64,000 nucleotides of DNA from Cystobacter fuscus DSM 2262 (lineage in GTDB: Bacteria > Myxococcota > Myxococcia > Myxococcales > Myxococcaceae): the NCBI RefSeq assembly GCF_000335475.2, contig NZ_ANAH02000013.1:1-64000 (forward strand), in the 5' to 3' direction. The notes below the pieces were generated by a model. That model made no database searches. It had not been told where the DNA came from and saw only the letters and a program-made list of their open reading frames with translations. The position numbers were made by a program, and so were the translations under genes. This document shows positions 48,901 to 57,054 of the stretch, in pieces; positions within the stretch are counted from its first letter, which is position 1; each line of letters opens with the position of its first letter.

Positions 48901-49312
48901 GGCGGACTTCTGCAAGGGCAAGCTCGTGTGCAACCGGCAGTCGAACCGGTGCGAGTGCCCCGCGGATTGCGGTGGTGGCGGCGCGCCCGGCCAGGTGTGC
49001 AACACCAACCGGGACGTGTGCAGCTGGTCCTGCGGCACGGACTGCGCGGGCGCCTGCGGCAGCTTCGAGACGTGCAACCCGTCCACGTGCGCGTGCGCCT
49101 GCGTGCAGTCCGCCACCTGCTCGCCGGGCTTCAAGTTCGACGCGACGGCCTGTGGTTGTGTCTGTGACACGGGAGCGCTCAACTGCGGCTCGAACTACCA
49201 GGCCGATGCCAACGCTTGCGCCTGCATCTGCAAGGACAACTGCGGTGGCGCCTGCGGTGCCGGAACGAAGTGCAACACCAGCACCTGCGGCTGTGATCCG
49301 ATTCTGAACTGA
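45986..49312 (+). CDS. Giant surface lipoprotein: TSP3 repeats, VWA domain, Cys-rich tail
   Basis: A 1108-residue lipoprotein (MRAPKRLLAAALVAFLAGCP, lipobox LAGC). After a Pro/Asp/Gly linker, residues about 75-430 hold ten or so thrombospondin type 3-like Ca-binding units built on DTDGDGLSD or DSDGDGLSD with GRVDPGETDP. A beta-rich segment follows, then a von Willebrand A domain with MIDAS DNSGS at 655-659 (FVFVVDNSGSMGSSQAALGE ... VVVIILTDVRDAS). The last 130 residues are Cys-rich, in C-x-C and CxxxC patterns (CPADCGGGGAPGQVC, CTACACACV-like strings), probably disulfide-knotted. It is likely an outer-surface adhesin or a matrix-binding protein. The chosen start gives the lipobox. A 20-bp-stem terminator follows. 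Confidence 0.88.
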   Translation: MRAPKRLLAAALVAFLAGCPQPPTTEPDPDPTGDGGTSDGGPNPSDDGGTDGGPEQPIEDPFEKPPGPRNPTNKEIDTDCDGLSDAEEWGNIYAGDKRTNPDLWDTDGDGLRDGVEAARTTTLNTLPLCTSLFIADLDPSSRTNPTNPDTDGDGILDGVEDRNRNGRLDPGETDPANRDSDGDGLSDSEEDTNKNGIVEAGETDPRKRDTDGDGLSDTTELKTSKTDPLNADMDGDTCMDGQEDRNGNGLVDPGETNPKKAGDCGGATGVDTDGDGISDDVETANGTNPNNPDMDGDGLRDGQEDRNRNGRVDLGETDPRSKDSDCDGLLDGPNQGSFLGEDLNASGGRDSGETDPTNRDTDGDGLTDGMERGVATDAAPIKTCGYVGDADPGSKTNPTNADSDGDGIADGAEDSNQNGRVDPGELNPSNGSDGTGTSPAGQACSAQNLRQVTFKEDNGSDIRLALRPTFGEVKTISLGGATKGYIGYDNTNKVAFIAYKRGQAGTSTTAEGDELFVRGQLNPTVTDTYQSFTAWDGHPAMQAKYEQSSVTSSLGAYTNTVANSLVGAGAGTLSGGTDVSGPFKIQAQYVHRSNSSVLVVLAITPTARYVEPGLFVMSDTAGGTALAQFGDADAVQCETFNSAGSGPTDFVFVVDNSGSMGSSQAALGEAANAVAARLGNSQLDWRIALVTTSYYDGSYSSDKDLFRGFTRDINQFKAWLQQNAPCPNSAEGCWIGTGGNVNELHLNPARKAINYMTAASTPVAKQYRPGARVVVIILTDVRDASTDNAAPGSGNTLDEYINYFKGGNPTGKAIQMHGIICDPAESTARCSSQEDPLNPIHKDAIQALGGIVGSIRTTARIPATINAIMDSVIGSAGYKTLKPPIGPSMRVALAKVRDASKCNPSDLPRSRTDGFDVDGLSQTLSFYGACRPPETGTTQGAISYRYWSDLTTNANGNQPPCYNDTGYYDPTQADFCKGKLVCNRQSNRCECPADCGGGGAPGQVCNTNRDVCSWSCGTDCAGACGSFETCNPSTCACACVQSATCSPGFKFDATACGCVCDTGALNCGSNYQADANACACICKDNCGGACGAGTKCNTSTCGCDPILN

Positions 49313-49357
49313 ATCACGTCCCCGGCGGGCCCCCGAGGCCCGCTGGGGATGAGCCCA

Positions 49358-49409
49358 CCGGGGCCGGGCGCCGCTGATCCGTCAGCGGCGCCCGGCCCCG
49401 GTCCTTTTT
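49358..49409 (+). terminator. Very strong intrinsic terminator
   Basis: A perfect 20-bp G/C-rich stem (49358-49377 with 49382-49401), a four-base loop TCCG, and TCCTTTTT after it. A second stem sits just upstream (about 49319-49349). Together they insulate the surface-lipoprotein gene from the AA10 gene. Confidence 0.9.
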
Positions 49410-49519
49410 CCGGGTCCCACGATGACCCGAATAATCACGCGATGAACTCCTTACCCGTACTCCGCGCGCTCGCGGTGAATCCCGGGTCCGTCCCCCTGCC
49501 GGAACAGGAGTTCGTCTTC

Positions 49520-50494
49520 ATGCTCAAGTCCATGCTGGCGCCGTCCCTCGCCCTGGTGTCCGCGCTGTCCGCCGGGCAATCCCTCGCACACGGCTCCATC
49601 GAGATTCCCATCAGCCGCGTGTACAACTGTTACAAGGAAGGCCCGGAGACGCCCCAGTCCGCCGCCTGCAAGGCCGCCATCGCCTACGGCGGCACCCAGG
49701 CCTTCTATGATTGGAATGGCGTCCGGCAGGGCAACGCCAATGGCCAGCACCGCGCCCTCATCCCGGATGGGAAGCTGTGCAGCGCGGCCAACGAATCCCA
49801 CAAGGGGTTGGATCTCGCGCGGTCGGACTGGCCGGCCAAGCGGATTGCCCCCAATGCCCAGGGCCGCTTCGATTTCGTCTACCACGCGACGGCGCCCCAT
49901 GCCGCCCGCAGCTTCCAGTTCTTCGTCACGAAGCAGGGCTACAATCCCACGCAGCCGCTCAAGTGGTCGGACCTGGAGGCGACGCCCTTCTGCACCGTGG
50001 GGACCACGCCCCTGCAGAACAACCGCTACACGTTGAACTGCCCCTTCCCCACGGGGAGGACGGGGAGGCACGTCATCTACAACATCTGGCAGCGCTCCGA
50101 CAGCCCGGAGGCCTTCTACGCCTGCGTGGACGTGGAGATCGGCACCACGCTCGCGGCCTCCGAGTGGAAGGAAGCCGAGCCGGTGCGGGCCCGTGAGGAC
50201 CTGCGCGCGGGCAGCACGGTGACGCTCCGGGTCTTCGACGCGGCCGGGCGGGACGTGGAGCGCCACGAGCTGCGCCTGACGGAGGAGGTGAGTCCGGCGG
50301 CCCACTGGCTCGTGCGTCTGGCCCGCCGGGTGAACCAGGACTCCCGTCATGTCCGCATGGGCGCGCTCGACGCCCAGGGCGACATCACCCCCGTCGAGGC
50401 GCTCCAGGGCAACAGCGTCTATGTCCGGGACGCGGGCTACCGCTTCCAGCTCGACATCGACAAGCCCGCGGCGCCGCTGCCCTCGCGTCCGTGA
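49520..50494 (+). CDS. AA10 lytic polysaccharide monooxygenase with GbpA-like second domain
   Basis: A 324-residue secreted copper enzyme. Start ATG 49520 (AGGAG nine bases before) gives a signal peptide ending SLA, so the mature protein begins with His24 of HGSIEIPISRVYNCY, the first copper-brace ligand. His127 in FVYHATAPHAARSFQFFVT is the second. Other AA10 landmarks are CYKEGPETPQSAACKAAIAY, QAFYDWNGVRQG and VIYNIWQRSDSPEAFYACVD. From about residue 225 a beta domain (DLRAGSTVTLRVFDAAGRDV, RHELRLT) resembles domain 2 of GbpA, which binds surfaces. AA10 enzymes cut chitin or cellulose oxidatively. An earlier in-frame Met would lose the signal at the N-terminus, so it is rejected. Confidence 0.92.
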   Translation: MLKSMLAPSLALVSALSAGQSLAHGSIEIPISRVYNCYKEGPETPQSAACKAAIAYGGTQAFYDWNGVRQGNANGQHRALIPDGKLCSAANESHKGLDLARSDWPAKRIAPNAQGRFDFVYHATAPHAARSFQFFVTKQGYNPTQPLKWSDLEATPFCTVGTTPLQNNRYTLNCPFPTGRTGRHVIYNIWQRSDSPEAFYACVDVEIGTTLAASEWKEAEPVRAREDLRAGSTVTLRVFDAAGRDVERHELRLTEEVSPAAHWLVRLARRVNQDSRHVRMGALDAQGDITPVEALQGNSVYVRDAGYRFQLDIDKPAAPLPSRP

Positions 50495-50500
50495 GCGCGC

Positions 50501-51817
50501 CTAGCCGCTGAGCGTGCCCGCCGCCTGGTCGTGGGCGGGCCATTCGATGCGCAGGCGGGCGCCGCCCTCTTCCCGGTTCTCCGCGGTGAGCGTCGCGCCG
50601 CAGTGCTCCAGCAGCTCGCGGGAGATGACGAGCCCCAGGCCCGTGCCCTTCTCCGGGCCCTTGGTGGTGAAGAAGGTCTCGAAGAGGCGCGGCAGCACCT
50701 CGGGAGGAAAGCCCGGGCCGTTGTCCTCGACGAAGAGCACCACGCGCTGCCCGCGCGCCTCGCCACGCACCAGAATCTGTCCCGGCTCCCGGCCGGACTC
50801 CTCGATGGCGTCGCCCGCGTTGACGAGCAGGTTGAGCAGCACCTGGACGAGCCGCCGGGGTGTGGCGAGCACGGGAGGCAGTCCGGGGGGCAGCTCGACC
50901 TTCACGTGCACCCTGTGCTTGAGCCGCACCGCCGCCAGCCGCACCGCGTCCGCCACCACGTCCGTCAGGGCGCAGGCGGTGGATTCCTCCGTGTCCCGGC
51001 GCGAGAAGCCCTTGAGGTCCAGGACGATCTGCTGGACGCGCTCCACGCCCGAGCGCGTCTCGGCGAGCACCTGCTCCAACTCCACGTGGGCCTCGGAGGA
51101 CAGGCGCTGGGCGCGCAGCTCCTCCTGGAGGAAGCGCAGGTTGGCGTGGACGAAGGCCAGGGGGTTGTTGATTTCGTGCATCACGCCGGCGGTCAGCCGC
51201 CCCACGGTGGCGAGCCGCTCGGACAGGGCTTGCGCCGCCAGCGTCCCGGCGAGCTTCTCCGCGGCCTCGCGGCGGGTACGCTCCAGACGGGCCTCGTTGC
51301 GCGCCTCGAGCGCCCGGCGGAACTGGGTGGAGCCCGCCACGCCGAAGAAGCTGGTCATCGCGACCAGGGAGGCCCAGGCGATGGCCTGGGCCGGGGGGTG
51401 CCCGGTGAGCACCACCAGCGTGCCAATGCCCAGCATGCAGACGACGCCGCTGACGATGGCCGCGCCCGCCTCCTCCGGATAGACGATGGCCACCAGCAGG
51501 GGCAGGCACATCACCATGTGGACATACGGACTGTCCACGTCCCCGGTGCAGGCGACGACGGCCAGGTAGAAGACCGAGCCGATCGCGCTGTTGGCCAGGA
51601 AGAACAGGCGCCGGCTCCACCCGGAGAGCCGGGTCACCAGGAACGCGCTGAGCACCAGCTCTCCGGCCCACAGCACGCGCACGCCGAGCGCCTCGAGGTT
51701 GACGTGCGAGAAGATGAGCACGTCCAGAACGGATAGCAGCGGGAGCACCGCCGCGAACAAGAGGGTCGTCTTGTCCGGCCCCGTTCGCGTGGCCTCGCCG
51801 TGTGGACTCACTGTCAT
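50501..51817 (-). CDS. Membrane sensor histidine kinase
   Basis: A 438-residue histidine kinase with about five or six N-terminal membrane segments (LLFAAVLPLLSVLDVLIFSH, VLWAGELVLSAFLVTRL, LFFLANSAIGSVFYLAVVAC, MVMCLPLLVAIVY, IVSGVVCMLGIGTLVVLTG, AWASLVAMTSFFGVAG), a short coiled linker, the phosphoacceptor His214 in GVMHEINNPLAFVHANLRFL, and a C-terminal HATPase domain: VLLNLLVNAGDAIEESG (N box), FVEDNGPGFPPE (G1), FFTTKGPEKGTGLGLVISRE (F and G2). No receiver or PAS domain. The start at 51817 lies five bases after the stop of the upstream cyclase gene, so the two form an operon. No response regulator is near; the partner must be elsewhere. Confidence 0.93.
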   Translation of the reverse strand: MTVSPHGEATRTGPDKTTLLFAAVLPLLSVLDVLIFSHVNLEALGVRVLWAGELVLSAFLVTRLSGWSRRLFFLANSAIGSVFYLAVVACTGDVDSPYVHMVMCLPLLVAIVYPEEAGAAIVSGVVCMLGIGTLVVLTGHPPAQAIAWASLVAMTSFFGVAGSTQFRRALEARNEARLERTRREAAEKLAGTLAAQALSERLATVGRLTAGVMHEINNPLAFVHANLRFLQEELRAQRLSSEAHVELEQVLAETRSGVERVQQIVLDLKGFSRRDTEESTACALTDVVADAVRLAAVRLKHRVHVKVELPPGLPPVLATPRRLVQVLLNLLVNAGDAIEESGREPGQILVRGEARGQRVVLFVEDNGPGFPPEVLPRLFETFFTTKGPEKGTGLGLVISRELLEHCGATLTAENREEGGARLRIEWPAHDQAAGTLSG

Positions 51818-51822
51818 GAGAA

Positions 51823-54800
51823 CTAGGAGGTCTCCAGGAGGGGCCGCTCGCGACCGGGCGAGCCCCGTACGTCCTTTTGCCGGCGCCACTCCACCTGGAT
51901 CGTCCGGTGGGTGGGAATGGACAGGAAGAAGCGCCGCAGCTCCTCCTCGCGCAGCTTGTCGGCCTGGGCCTGGAGCCGCTGGTGGGCGGCTTCCAGCAGG
52001 TGGGGGGCGCGCGCGTCCTGGTGGGCCCGGAGCACCCGGAAGCAGGTGAGCCAGATCCAGAAGGGCTCCTCCACGCCCCGGTGCATGCCTTCCAGGTGGG
52101 GCAGGAGCTGCTCGACGAGCTCGAGCGCCTCGTGGAGCTCCCCGCCCATCAGCGCCACGGCGGCCAGCCCCGTCATGGCCTCGTGCTCCAGGTGGGGCAT
52201 GCGGATGCACGCCCGGATGTCGCGCGAGCGCTGGTAGGCCTCGCGTGCCTCGGACAGGCGCTCCAGGGCGCCCAGGGCGAGGCCCCGGCTCATCCACGCG
52301 TAGCCCTGGTAGCGCAGGCTGCCAATGTCCTCGCCGATGCGCAGGCCCTGCTCGCTCAGCTCGAGCGCGCCGGCGGGATCGCCCAGGTGGTAGTGGATCC
52401 GCGCGAGGTTGGTGTAGTCCATGGCCTCCCAGAACCGGTAGCCGATGACCCGGCTGAACTGGAGCGTCTGCTCGAAGCCGGCCCGGGCCGCGGCGAAGTC
52501 TCCCAGGCTCTTGCGCACGTAGGCGAGGTAGCGCCGCGCCGAGCACTCCAACCAGCGGTCCCCCATGGACTGGCAGAAGGGGATGACGCGCTGGATGGGC
52601 GGGATGCTCGCCGACAGCTCACCCCCCTCGTGCATGACGGCGCTGAGGTTGAGCAGGCTCTCCACCTCCAGTTGGGGCAGCCGCGCCGACTCGGCGAGCG
52701 AGAGGCTGCGCTCCAGGTGCTCGCGGGCGCTGGTGAAGTCGCCCCGGAGGTGGCGCAGCATCCGTCCCCAGTACAGATGGGCGAGGGCCTCGCTGGCCAT
52801 GTCCCCCTGCTGCTGGGCGAGCCAGATGGCCCGCTGCACCGCCTGCTCCCCCATCGCGAACTCGCCGACCTCCACGGCATACAGCGCCCGGCGCAGGGCC
52901 GCCTCGGTCCTCCGCCGATCGTCGTCGAGCCGCTCGGCCCACGCCTCCATGTGGTCCAGGTCCACGCGTTGCTCGCGCCGCTCGCCCTGGATGGCGTGGA
53001 CGCGCTCACTCGCCGCCACGATGGCGTAGCGCTCGGTGACATTGTCCTCGGAGCTCAGGGCGAGCGCCCGCTGGAGGAAGGCGCGCGCCTCGGCGTGGGC
53101 GAACAGGGACAGGGCCTCCTCCGCGGCGCGCCGCAGGAACGTGGCCGCGCGCTCGCCCTGGCCAGAGGACTCCAGGTGATCCGCGAGCAGTCCCAGGTGC
53201 TCGCGCGAGCGCTCGCCTCCGCGTGCCTGCAACCACTCGGCGATCCACCCGTGGAAGGCGCGCCGCTCGCGCTTGAGCACGGTGTCATAGGCCACCTCGC
53301 GCACGATGGCGTGCTTGAAGGTGTACTCGTGCGCCCCGGCGAAGGCGGAGCTGGACTGCTCGAAGATGAGCTCGCGCTCCTGGAGCGCCGCCAGCGTGTC
53401 ATGCAGGGACACGCCATCGGGCAGGGCGCCGCCCATCGTCAGCAGGGGCTCGTCCCAGAAGACGCGGCCCACCACCGAGGCGCGCTGGAGCACCTCGCGC
53501 TCGTGCGCGGGCAGGCTGTCCAGCCGCGCCTGGAGCACGCCACTGAGCGTGGGGGGCACCTTGAGCGAGGTGAGCCGGTGGGGCTCGACGCGCCAGTGCT
53601 CCTTGCCGGCGAGGATGACGCCCTCCTCCAGGAGCATCTGGATGAGCTCCTCCAGGTAGAAGGGATTGCCCTCGGCGCGCGTGACGACGAGCTCCTCGAG
53701 CGCCGGGGGAATGGACTCCACCTTGCGCAGCAGCTCCGCCACCAGCCGGTGGCTGTCGTCCGGGGACAGGGGCCGCAGCTCCAGCCGGACATGGGCGGGG
53801 GCGTGGGCCCAGCCGGGACGCCGCTCGAAGAACTCGGGCCGCGCGGTGCACACCACGAGCAGCTGCTCGGGCGCGAGCGTCTCGTGCAGGCGCTCGAGCA
53901 AGTCCAACGCGCTGTCGTCCGCCCAGTGGATGTCCTCCAGGAAGAGCACCATGGGCTCGCGCCGCAGGAGGGCGCGGAAGTACTCGCCGAGCGACTCCAG
54001 GCCCCGGGCCCGCAGGCTCTGCTCGTCCATGGGCGTGCCCTTGAGGTGGGGGCTGTTGCTGAAGTCGAAGCCGATGAGCGAGCCGGCGAGGTGAGCGCGG
54101 ATGCGGCTCGACTCCCCGGGGCCGAACGCCTCGTGGAAGCTGTCCTCCAGCCGGGTGCGCACCACGCTGGGCGGGTCGCTCTCCTGCACCTGGAGGTGGA
54201 AGGAGAACAGGTCGCGCAAGAGGGCGTTGGGGTGCCGGCGCATTTCCGGACTGGCGCGTCCCCGGAGACAGCGGGGGGACGTGTCCAGCGACTCGAGCCA
54301 CGTCTCGAACTCGCCGAGCAGCCGCGACTTGCCGATGCCCGCCTCGCCCGTGAGCGTCACCCGGTGGCTGCCGTTGCCCGCGAGCACCGCCTGGAGCGCC
54401 GCGCGCAGCTGGCGCGTCTCGTGCTCGCGTCCCACCAGCCGGGCCCAGACCCCATCCAGACCCCGGCCCCGCCGCAGGAAGGCCCGGGGCTTGGCCTCCG
54501 TCACCCGGTACACCTGCAGGGGCTCCTGTTTGCCCTTGAGCCGCAGGGGCGCCAGGGGCTCGGCCGCGAAGGCCCCGCTCACGTGGCGCCAGGTGTTGTG
54601 CGAGATGAGGATTCCGTCCACGGGCGCGGCCTGCTCCAGGCGGCTCGCGGTGTTGACGGTGTCGCCCATCACCGTGAGCTCCCCGCGCGTGCCCACCACG
54701 CCCAGCAGCACCGGCCCCGTGTGGATGCCGATGCGCATGTGCAGCCCTTCCGGCGGCGCCGCGGGGAAGGCGGCCAGCTGCGCCTGGATGTCCAGGGCCG

Positions 54801-55170
54801 CGTGGAGCGCCTGCTCGGCGTCGTCCTCGCTCGCGCCCTCCGTTCCCCAGAGCGCCATGACGGCATCCCCGATGTGCTTGTCGATGCGCCCGCCGTGCCG
54901 GAGGATGGCCCCGTCCACGCGCTCCCACAGCTGGTTCATCAGCTCGCTGACGTCCTCGGGATCCATCCGCTCGCTCAGCGCGGTGAAGCCACACAGGTCG
55001 CCGAAGAGCACGGTGACGTGCCGGCGCTCGAAGGGGACGTGCGAGGCGAGGGCGGCGATCCGGACGCGCAAGGCGGCCAGCGCGGCCTCGGTGGCCTCGT
55101 GGCCGAGTACCGTGCGCTGGGCTTCCAACACCGCCATGGCCTGCTCGAGCAGGTCGCGTTCGTTGCTCAT
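51823..55170 (-). CDS. Class III adenylate cyclase-AAA ATPase-TPR protein
   Basis: A 1115-residue cytoplasmic protein starting at ATG 55170 with GGAGG upstream. Residues about 50-225 are a class III cyclase: metal Asp58 (VTVLFGDLCGFTALSERMD), Lys98 and Asp102 (RIDKHIGDAVMALWG), then LTVMGDTVNTASRLEQ with Asp170, Asn173 and Arg177. Lys and Asp at the base-selecting positions favour ATP over GTP, so cAMP. Residues about 245-560 are an AAA/STAND-like ATPase (Walker A GEAGIGKS, 275-282; MVLFLEDIHWADDSALDLLE). The rest is TPR-like helices (YAIVAASERVHAIQGERREQ, VGEFAMGEQAVQRAIWLAQQ, YFEWA-like repeats). This is the architecture common in actinobacteria and myxobacteria; its input signal is unknown. 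It shares an operon with the histidine kinase downstream. Confidence 0.93.
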   Translation of the reverse strand: MSNERDLLEQAMAVLEAQRTVLGHEATEAALAALRVRIAALASHVPFERRHVTVLFGDLCGFTALSERMDPEDVSELMNQLWERVDGAILRHGGRIDKHIGDAVMALWGTEGASEDDAEQALHAALDIQAQLAAFPAAPPEGLHMRIGIHTGPVLLGVVGTRGELTVMGDTVNTASRLEQAAPVDGILISHNTWRHVSGAFAAEPLAPLRLKGKQEPLQVYRVTEAKPRAFLRRGRGLDGVWARLVGREHETRQLRAALQAVLAGNGSHRVTLTGEAGIGKSRLLGEFETWLESLDTSPRCLRGRASPEMRRHPNALLRDLFSFHLQVQESDPPSVVRTRLEDSFHEAFGPGESSRIRAHLAGSLIGFDFSNSPHLKGTPMDEQSLRARGLESLGEYFRALLRREPMVLFLEDIHWADDSALDLLERLHETLAPEQLLVVCTARPEFFERRPGWAHAPAHVRLELRPLSPDDSHRLVAELLRKVESIPPALEELVVTRAEGNPFYLEELIQMLLEEGVILAGKEHWRVEPHRLTSLKVPPTLSGVLQARLDSLPAHEREVLQRASVVGRVFWDEPLLTMGGALPDGVSLHDTLAALQERELIFEQSSSAFAGAHEYTFKHAIVREVAYDTVLKRERRAFHGWIAEWLQARGGERSREHLGLLADHLESSGQGERAATFLRRAAEEALSLFAHAEARAFLQRALALSSEDNVTERYAIVAASERVHAIQGERREQRVDLDHMEAWAERLDDDRRRTEAALRRALYAVEVGEFAMGEQAVQRAIWLAQQQGDMASEALAHLYWGRMLRHLRGDFTSAREHLERSLSLAESARLPQLEVESLLNLSAVMHEGGELSASIPPIQRVIPFCQSMGDRWLECSARRYLAYVRKSLGDFAAARAGFEQTLQFSRVIGYRFWEAMDYTNLARIHYHLGDPAGALELSEQGLRIGEDIGSLRYQGYAWMSRGLALGALERLSEAREAYQRSRDIRACIRMPHLEHEAMTGLAAVALMGGELHEALELVEQLLPHLEGMHRGVEEPFWIWLTCFRVLRAHQDARAPHLLEAAHQRLQAQADKLREEELRRFFLSIPTHRTIQVEWRRQKDVRGSPGRERPLLETS

Positions 55171-55261
55171 CGTCCTCCGGTGGGGAGCCGGGCCGGGGCC
55201 CTGGCCATTCAACCAATCAGGGCGGGTGACGTCGAGTGGGAGAAGAAAATTACGCTCTTTC

Positions 55262-57019
55262 TCACCGTCCGGCTTTCAGGCCCGTGGGCGCGGAGTCCGT
55301 GCGGAAGATGGGGTAGAGGTTGAGTCGCGAGTCCCAGGCGGGGTGCCGCTCGGCGAAGAAGCGCAGGCGGGCGCGTGCATCCCCGGCGAAGGCCTTGTCC
55401 TTCAGGCGCTCCTCCCACGCGGCCTTCACGGCGGGGTCCTTCGCCAGCACCTCCCGGGCGAAGGGCTCCACCACGTAGTCCTCGATGTACTCCTTCTGCT
55501 CGAAGTGGTTGTTGAAGAAGCCCCAGGCCAGGAGCGAGTCCGGCCCGAGAGGCTCGAACAGGTGGGCGAGCAGGGGAGCGCTCTTCTGCGCGGCGGGCAC
55601 GTAGAGGGTGCCGGCCGGCAGCGGCCAGGACTCCTTGGTCCACTGGCCCTTCACGGACAGGGGCTGCCGGCCCTCGTAGGAGCCGGGGCGGAAGGAGGCC
55701 TCGGTGGCGCGGAACACCTCCACCCCGGTGGGGGGCAGGGCCTGGCCGAGCCGCTGGAAGCGCAGGCCGTGGACGGTGAGCTTGCGGGCCACCCACTCCG
55801 CGTGGGCCGGGGGCACGAGGTAGCCGCCCGCGGGCAGGGTGGTGGTGAGGGCGGGGCGGAGCTCCTCGAAGTAGGGAATCGTCCACACCTGGGGCTTCGT
55901 GGGATCGTAGCGGATCCACGGCCGCTGGCTGAGGTCGGAGGGCGAGCGCTCATAGGCATAGCCGCGGAAGTCGATGGGGCGGCTCTTGTCCGTGGTCTCC
56001 CAGGCGAGCACCACCTCGCGCGCCTTGCCGGCCTCGGCCTCGGCGTCCACCGCCGCGCGGGCCTTCATGAGCGCCTGGCCGTCCCGGGCGACGAGGCGCA
56101 AGAGCCCCTCCAGCACGTGGCGCGTGGTGGCCACGCGGTGCGCGTAGGGCTTCCACGAGTGGGTCTCCACCAGCACGCCGTAGCGCCGGTTCACCATCCA
56201 GTAGGCGTTGCTGAAGCGCGGCGGTGCCACGCCGTAGCTCACGCCCGAGCGGGGATCATCCTCCTGGCGGAACGAGGGATAGAAGGGCAGGGGCAGGTGG
56301 CCCTGGGCCTCCAGGGCGGTGAAGAGCTCCTGGCGCAGCTTCTCGCCGGGGGCCCTTAGCGGCTCGGGGCCCGTCTTCCGCGGCTCCAACTGCACGCTCA
56401 CGTCGTGCTCGAACTGGGCGCCGTCGGTGACGTGCAGGTCGATGGAGACGAGGGGATCCCACGTGTGCAGCAGGGTGAGCAGGGCGCCCATCTCCGGGGC
56501 GTCCGCCTTGACGTAGTCGCGGTTGAGGTTGAAGCCCTGCGCGGTGACGCGCCAGCCCATCTCCTCGGGGCCCACCTGGTTGGGGCGGTTGTTGAGGCCG
56601 AAGCGCTCGTGGCCATCCACGTTGAAGACGGGCACGAAGACGGCCGTCACGCCCTGGAGCACCCCTGGCAGCGCCTTGCCGTCGAGCACGTCGCGCAGGA
56701 GCCAGAAGCCCGCGTCCTTGCCATCGATTTCCCCGGCGTGGATGCCGCCCTGGAAGAAGACGACGGGGCGGCCCTTCTTCGCCGCCGCGGCGGGGGTGAG
56801 GGTGCCATCCGCGCTCGCGGTGAGCACCAGCAGGGGGCGGCCCTCGGGAGTGGTGCCGAAGGAGTCGCAGCGCACCTTGCCGGGGTAGCGCTTGGGGAAG
56901 GCGCGGCAGAGCGTCTCCACCTCGGCGTAGCGGCCGGTGCGGAGCCACCCGCTCTGCTCGGCGACGGTGGTGAGAGGCGTCTGGTGGAGCGTCAGGGCGA
57001 GGAGGGCGGACAGGAGCAT
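55262..57019 (-). CDS. M14-family zinc carboxypeptidase
   Basis: A 585-residue protein with zinc ligands His94 and Glu97 in GGIHAGEIDGKDAGFWLLRD and His196 in VSIDLHVTDGAQFEHDVSVQ, plus the substrate block GFNLNRDYVKADAPE. The likely catalytic Glu lies in YGVLVETHSWKPYAHRV. The C-terminal third is a beta-rich domain (VWTIPYFEELRPALTTTLPA, GGYLVPPAHAEWVARKL) seen in large M14 exopeptidases of this type. The N-terminus MLLSALLALTLHQTP is a short signal peptide. It probably trims peptides outside the cytoplasm, fitting a predatory or scavenging life. The 91 bases to the cyclase start are A/T-rich for this genome (GAAGAAAATTACGCTC) and may contain the cyclase promoter. Confidence 0.9.
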   Translation of the reverse strand: MLLSALLALTLHQTPLTTVAEQSGWLRTGRYAEVETLCRAFPKRYPGKVRCDSFGTTPEGRPLLVLTASADGTLTPAAAAKKGRPVVFFQGGIHAGEIDGKDAGFWLLRDVLDGKALPGVLQGVTAVFVPVFNVDGHERFGLNNRPNQVGPEEMGWRVTAQGFNLNRDYVKADAPEMGALLTLLHTWDPLVSIDLHVTDGAQFEHDVSVQLEPRKTGPEPLRAPGEKLRQELFTALEAQGHLPLPFYPSFRQEDDPRSGVSYGVAPPRFSNAYWMVNRRYGVLVETHSWKPYAHRVATTRHVLEGLLRLVARDGQALMKARAAVDAEAEAGKAREVVLAWETTDKSRPIDFRGYAYERSPSDLSQRPWIRYDPTKPQVWTIPYFEELRPALTTTLPAGGYLVPPAHAEWVARKLTVHGLRFQRLGQALPPTGVEVFRATEASFRPGSYEGRQPLSVKGQWTKESWPLPAGTLYVPAAQKSAPLLAHLFEPLGPDSLLAWGFFNNHFEQKEYIEDYVVEPFAREVLAKDPAVKAAWEERLKDKAFAGDARARLRFFAERHPAWDSRLNLYPIFRTDSAPTGLKAGR

Positions 57020-57054
57020 GTCGGCCGCCTGTTGAGCACACCCCCCGAGCCCGC

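Noticed and set aside
51877-55323. An 1148-codon plus-strand open frame across the cyclase gene
   Set aside because: Low-complexity composition and no motifs; the minus-strand frame has all cyclase and ATPase signatures.
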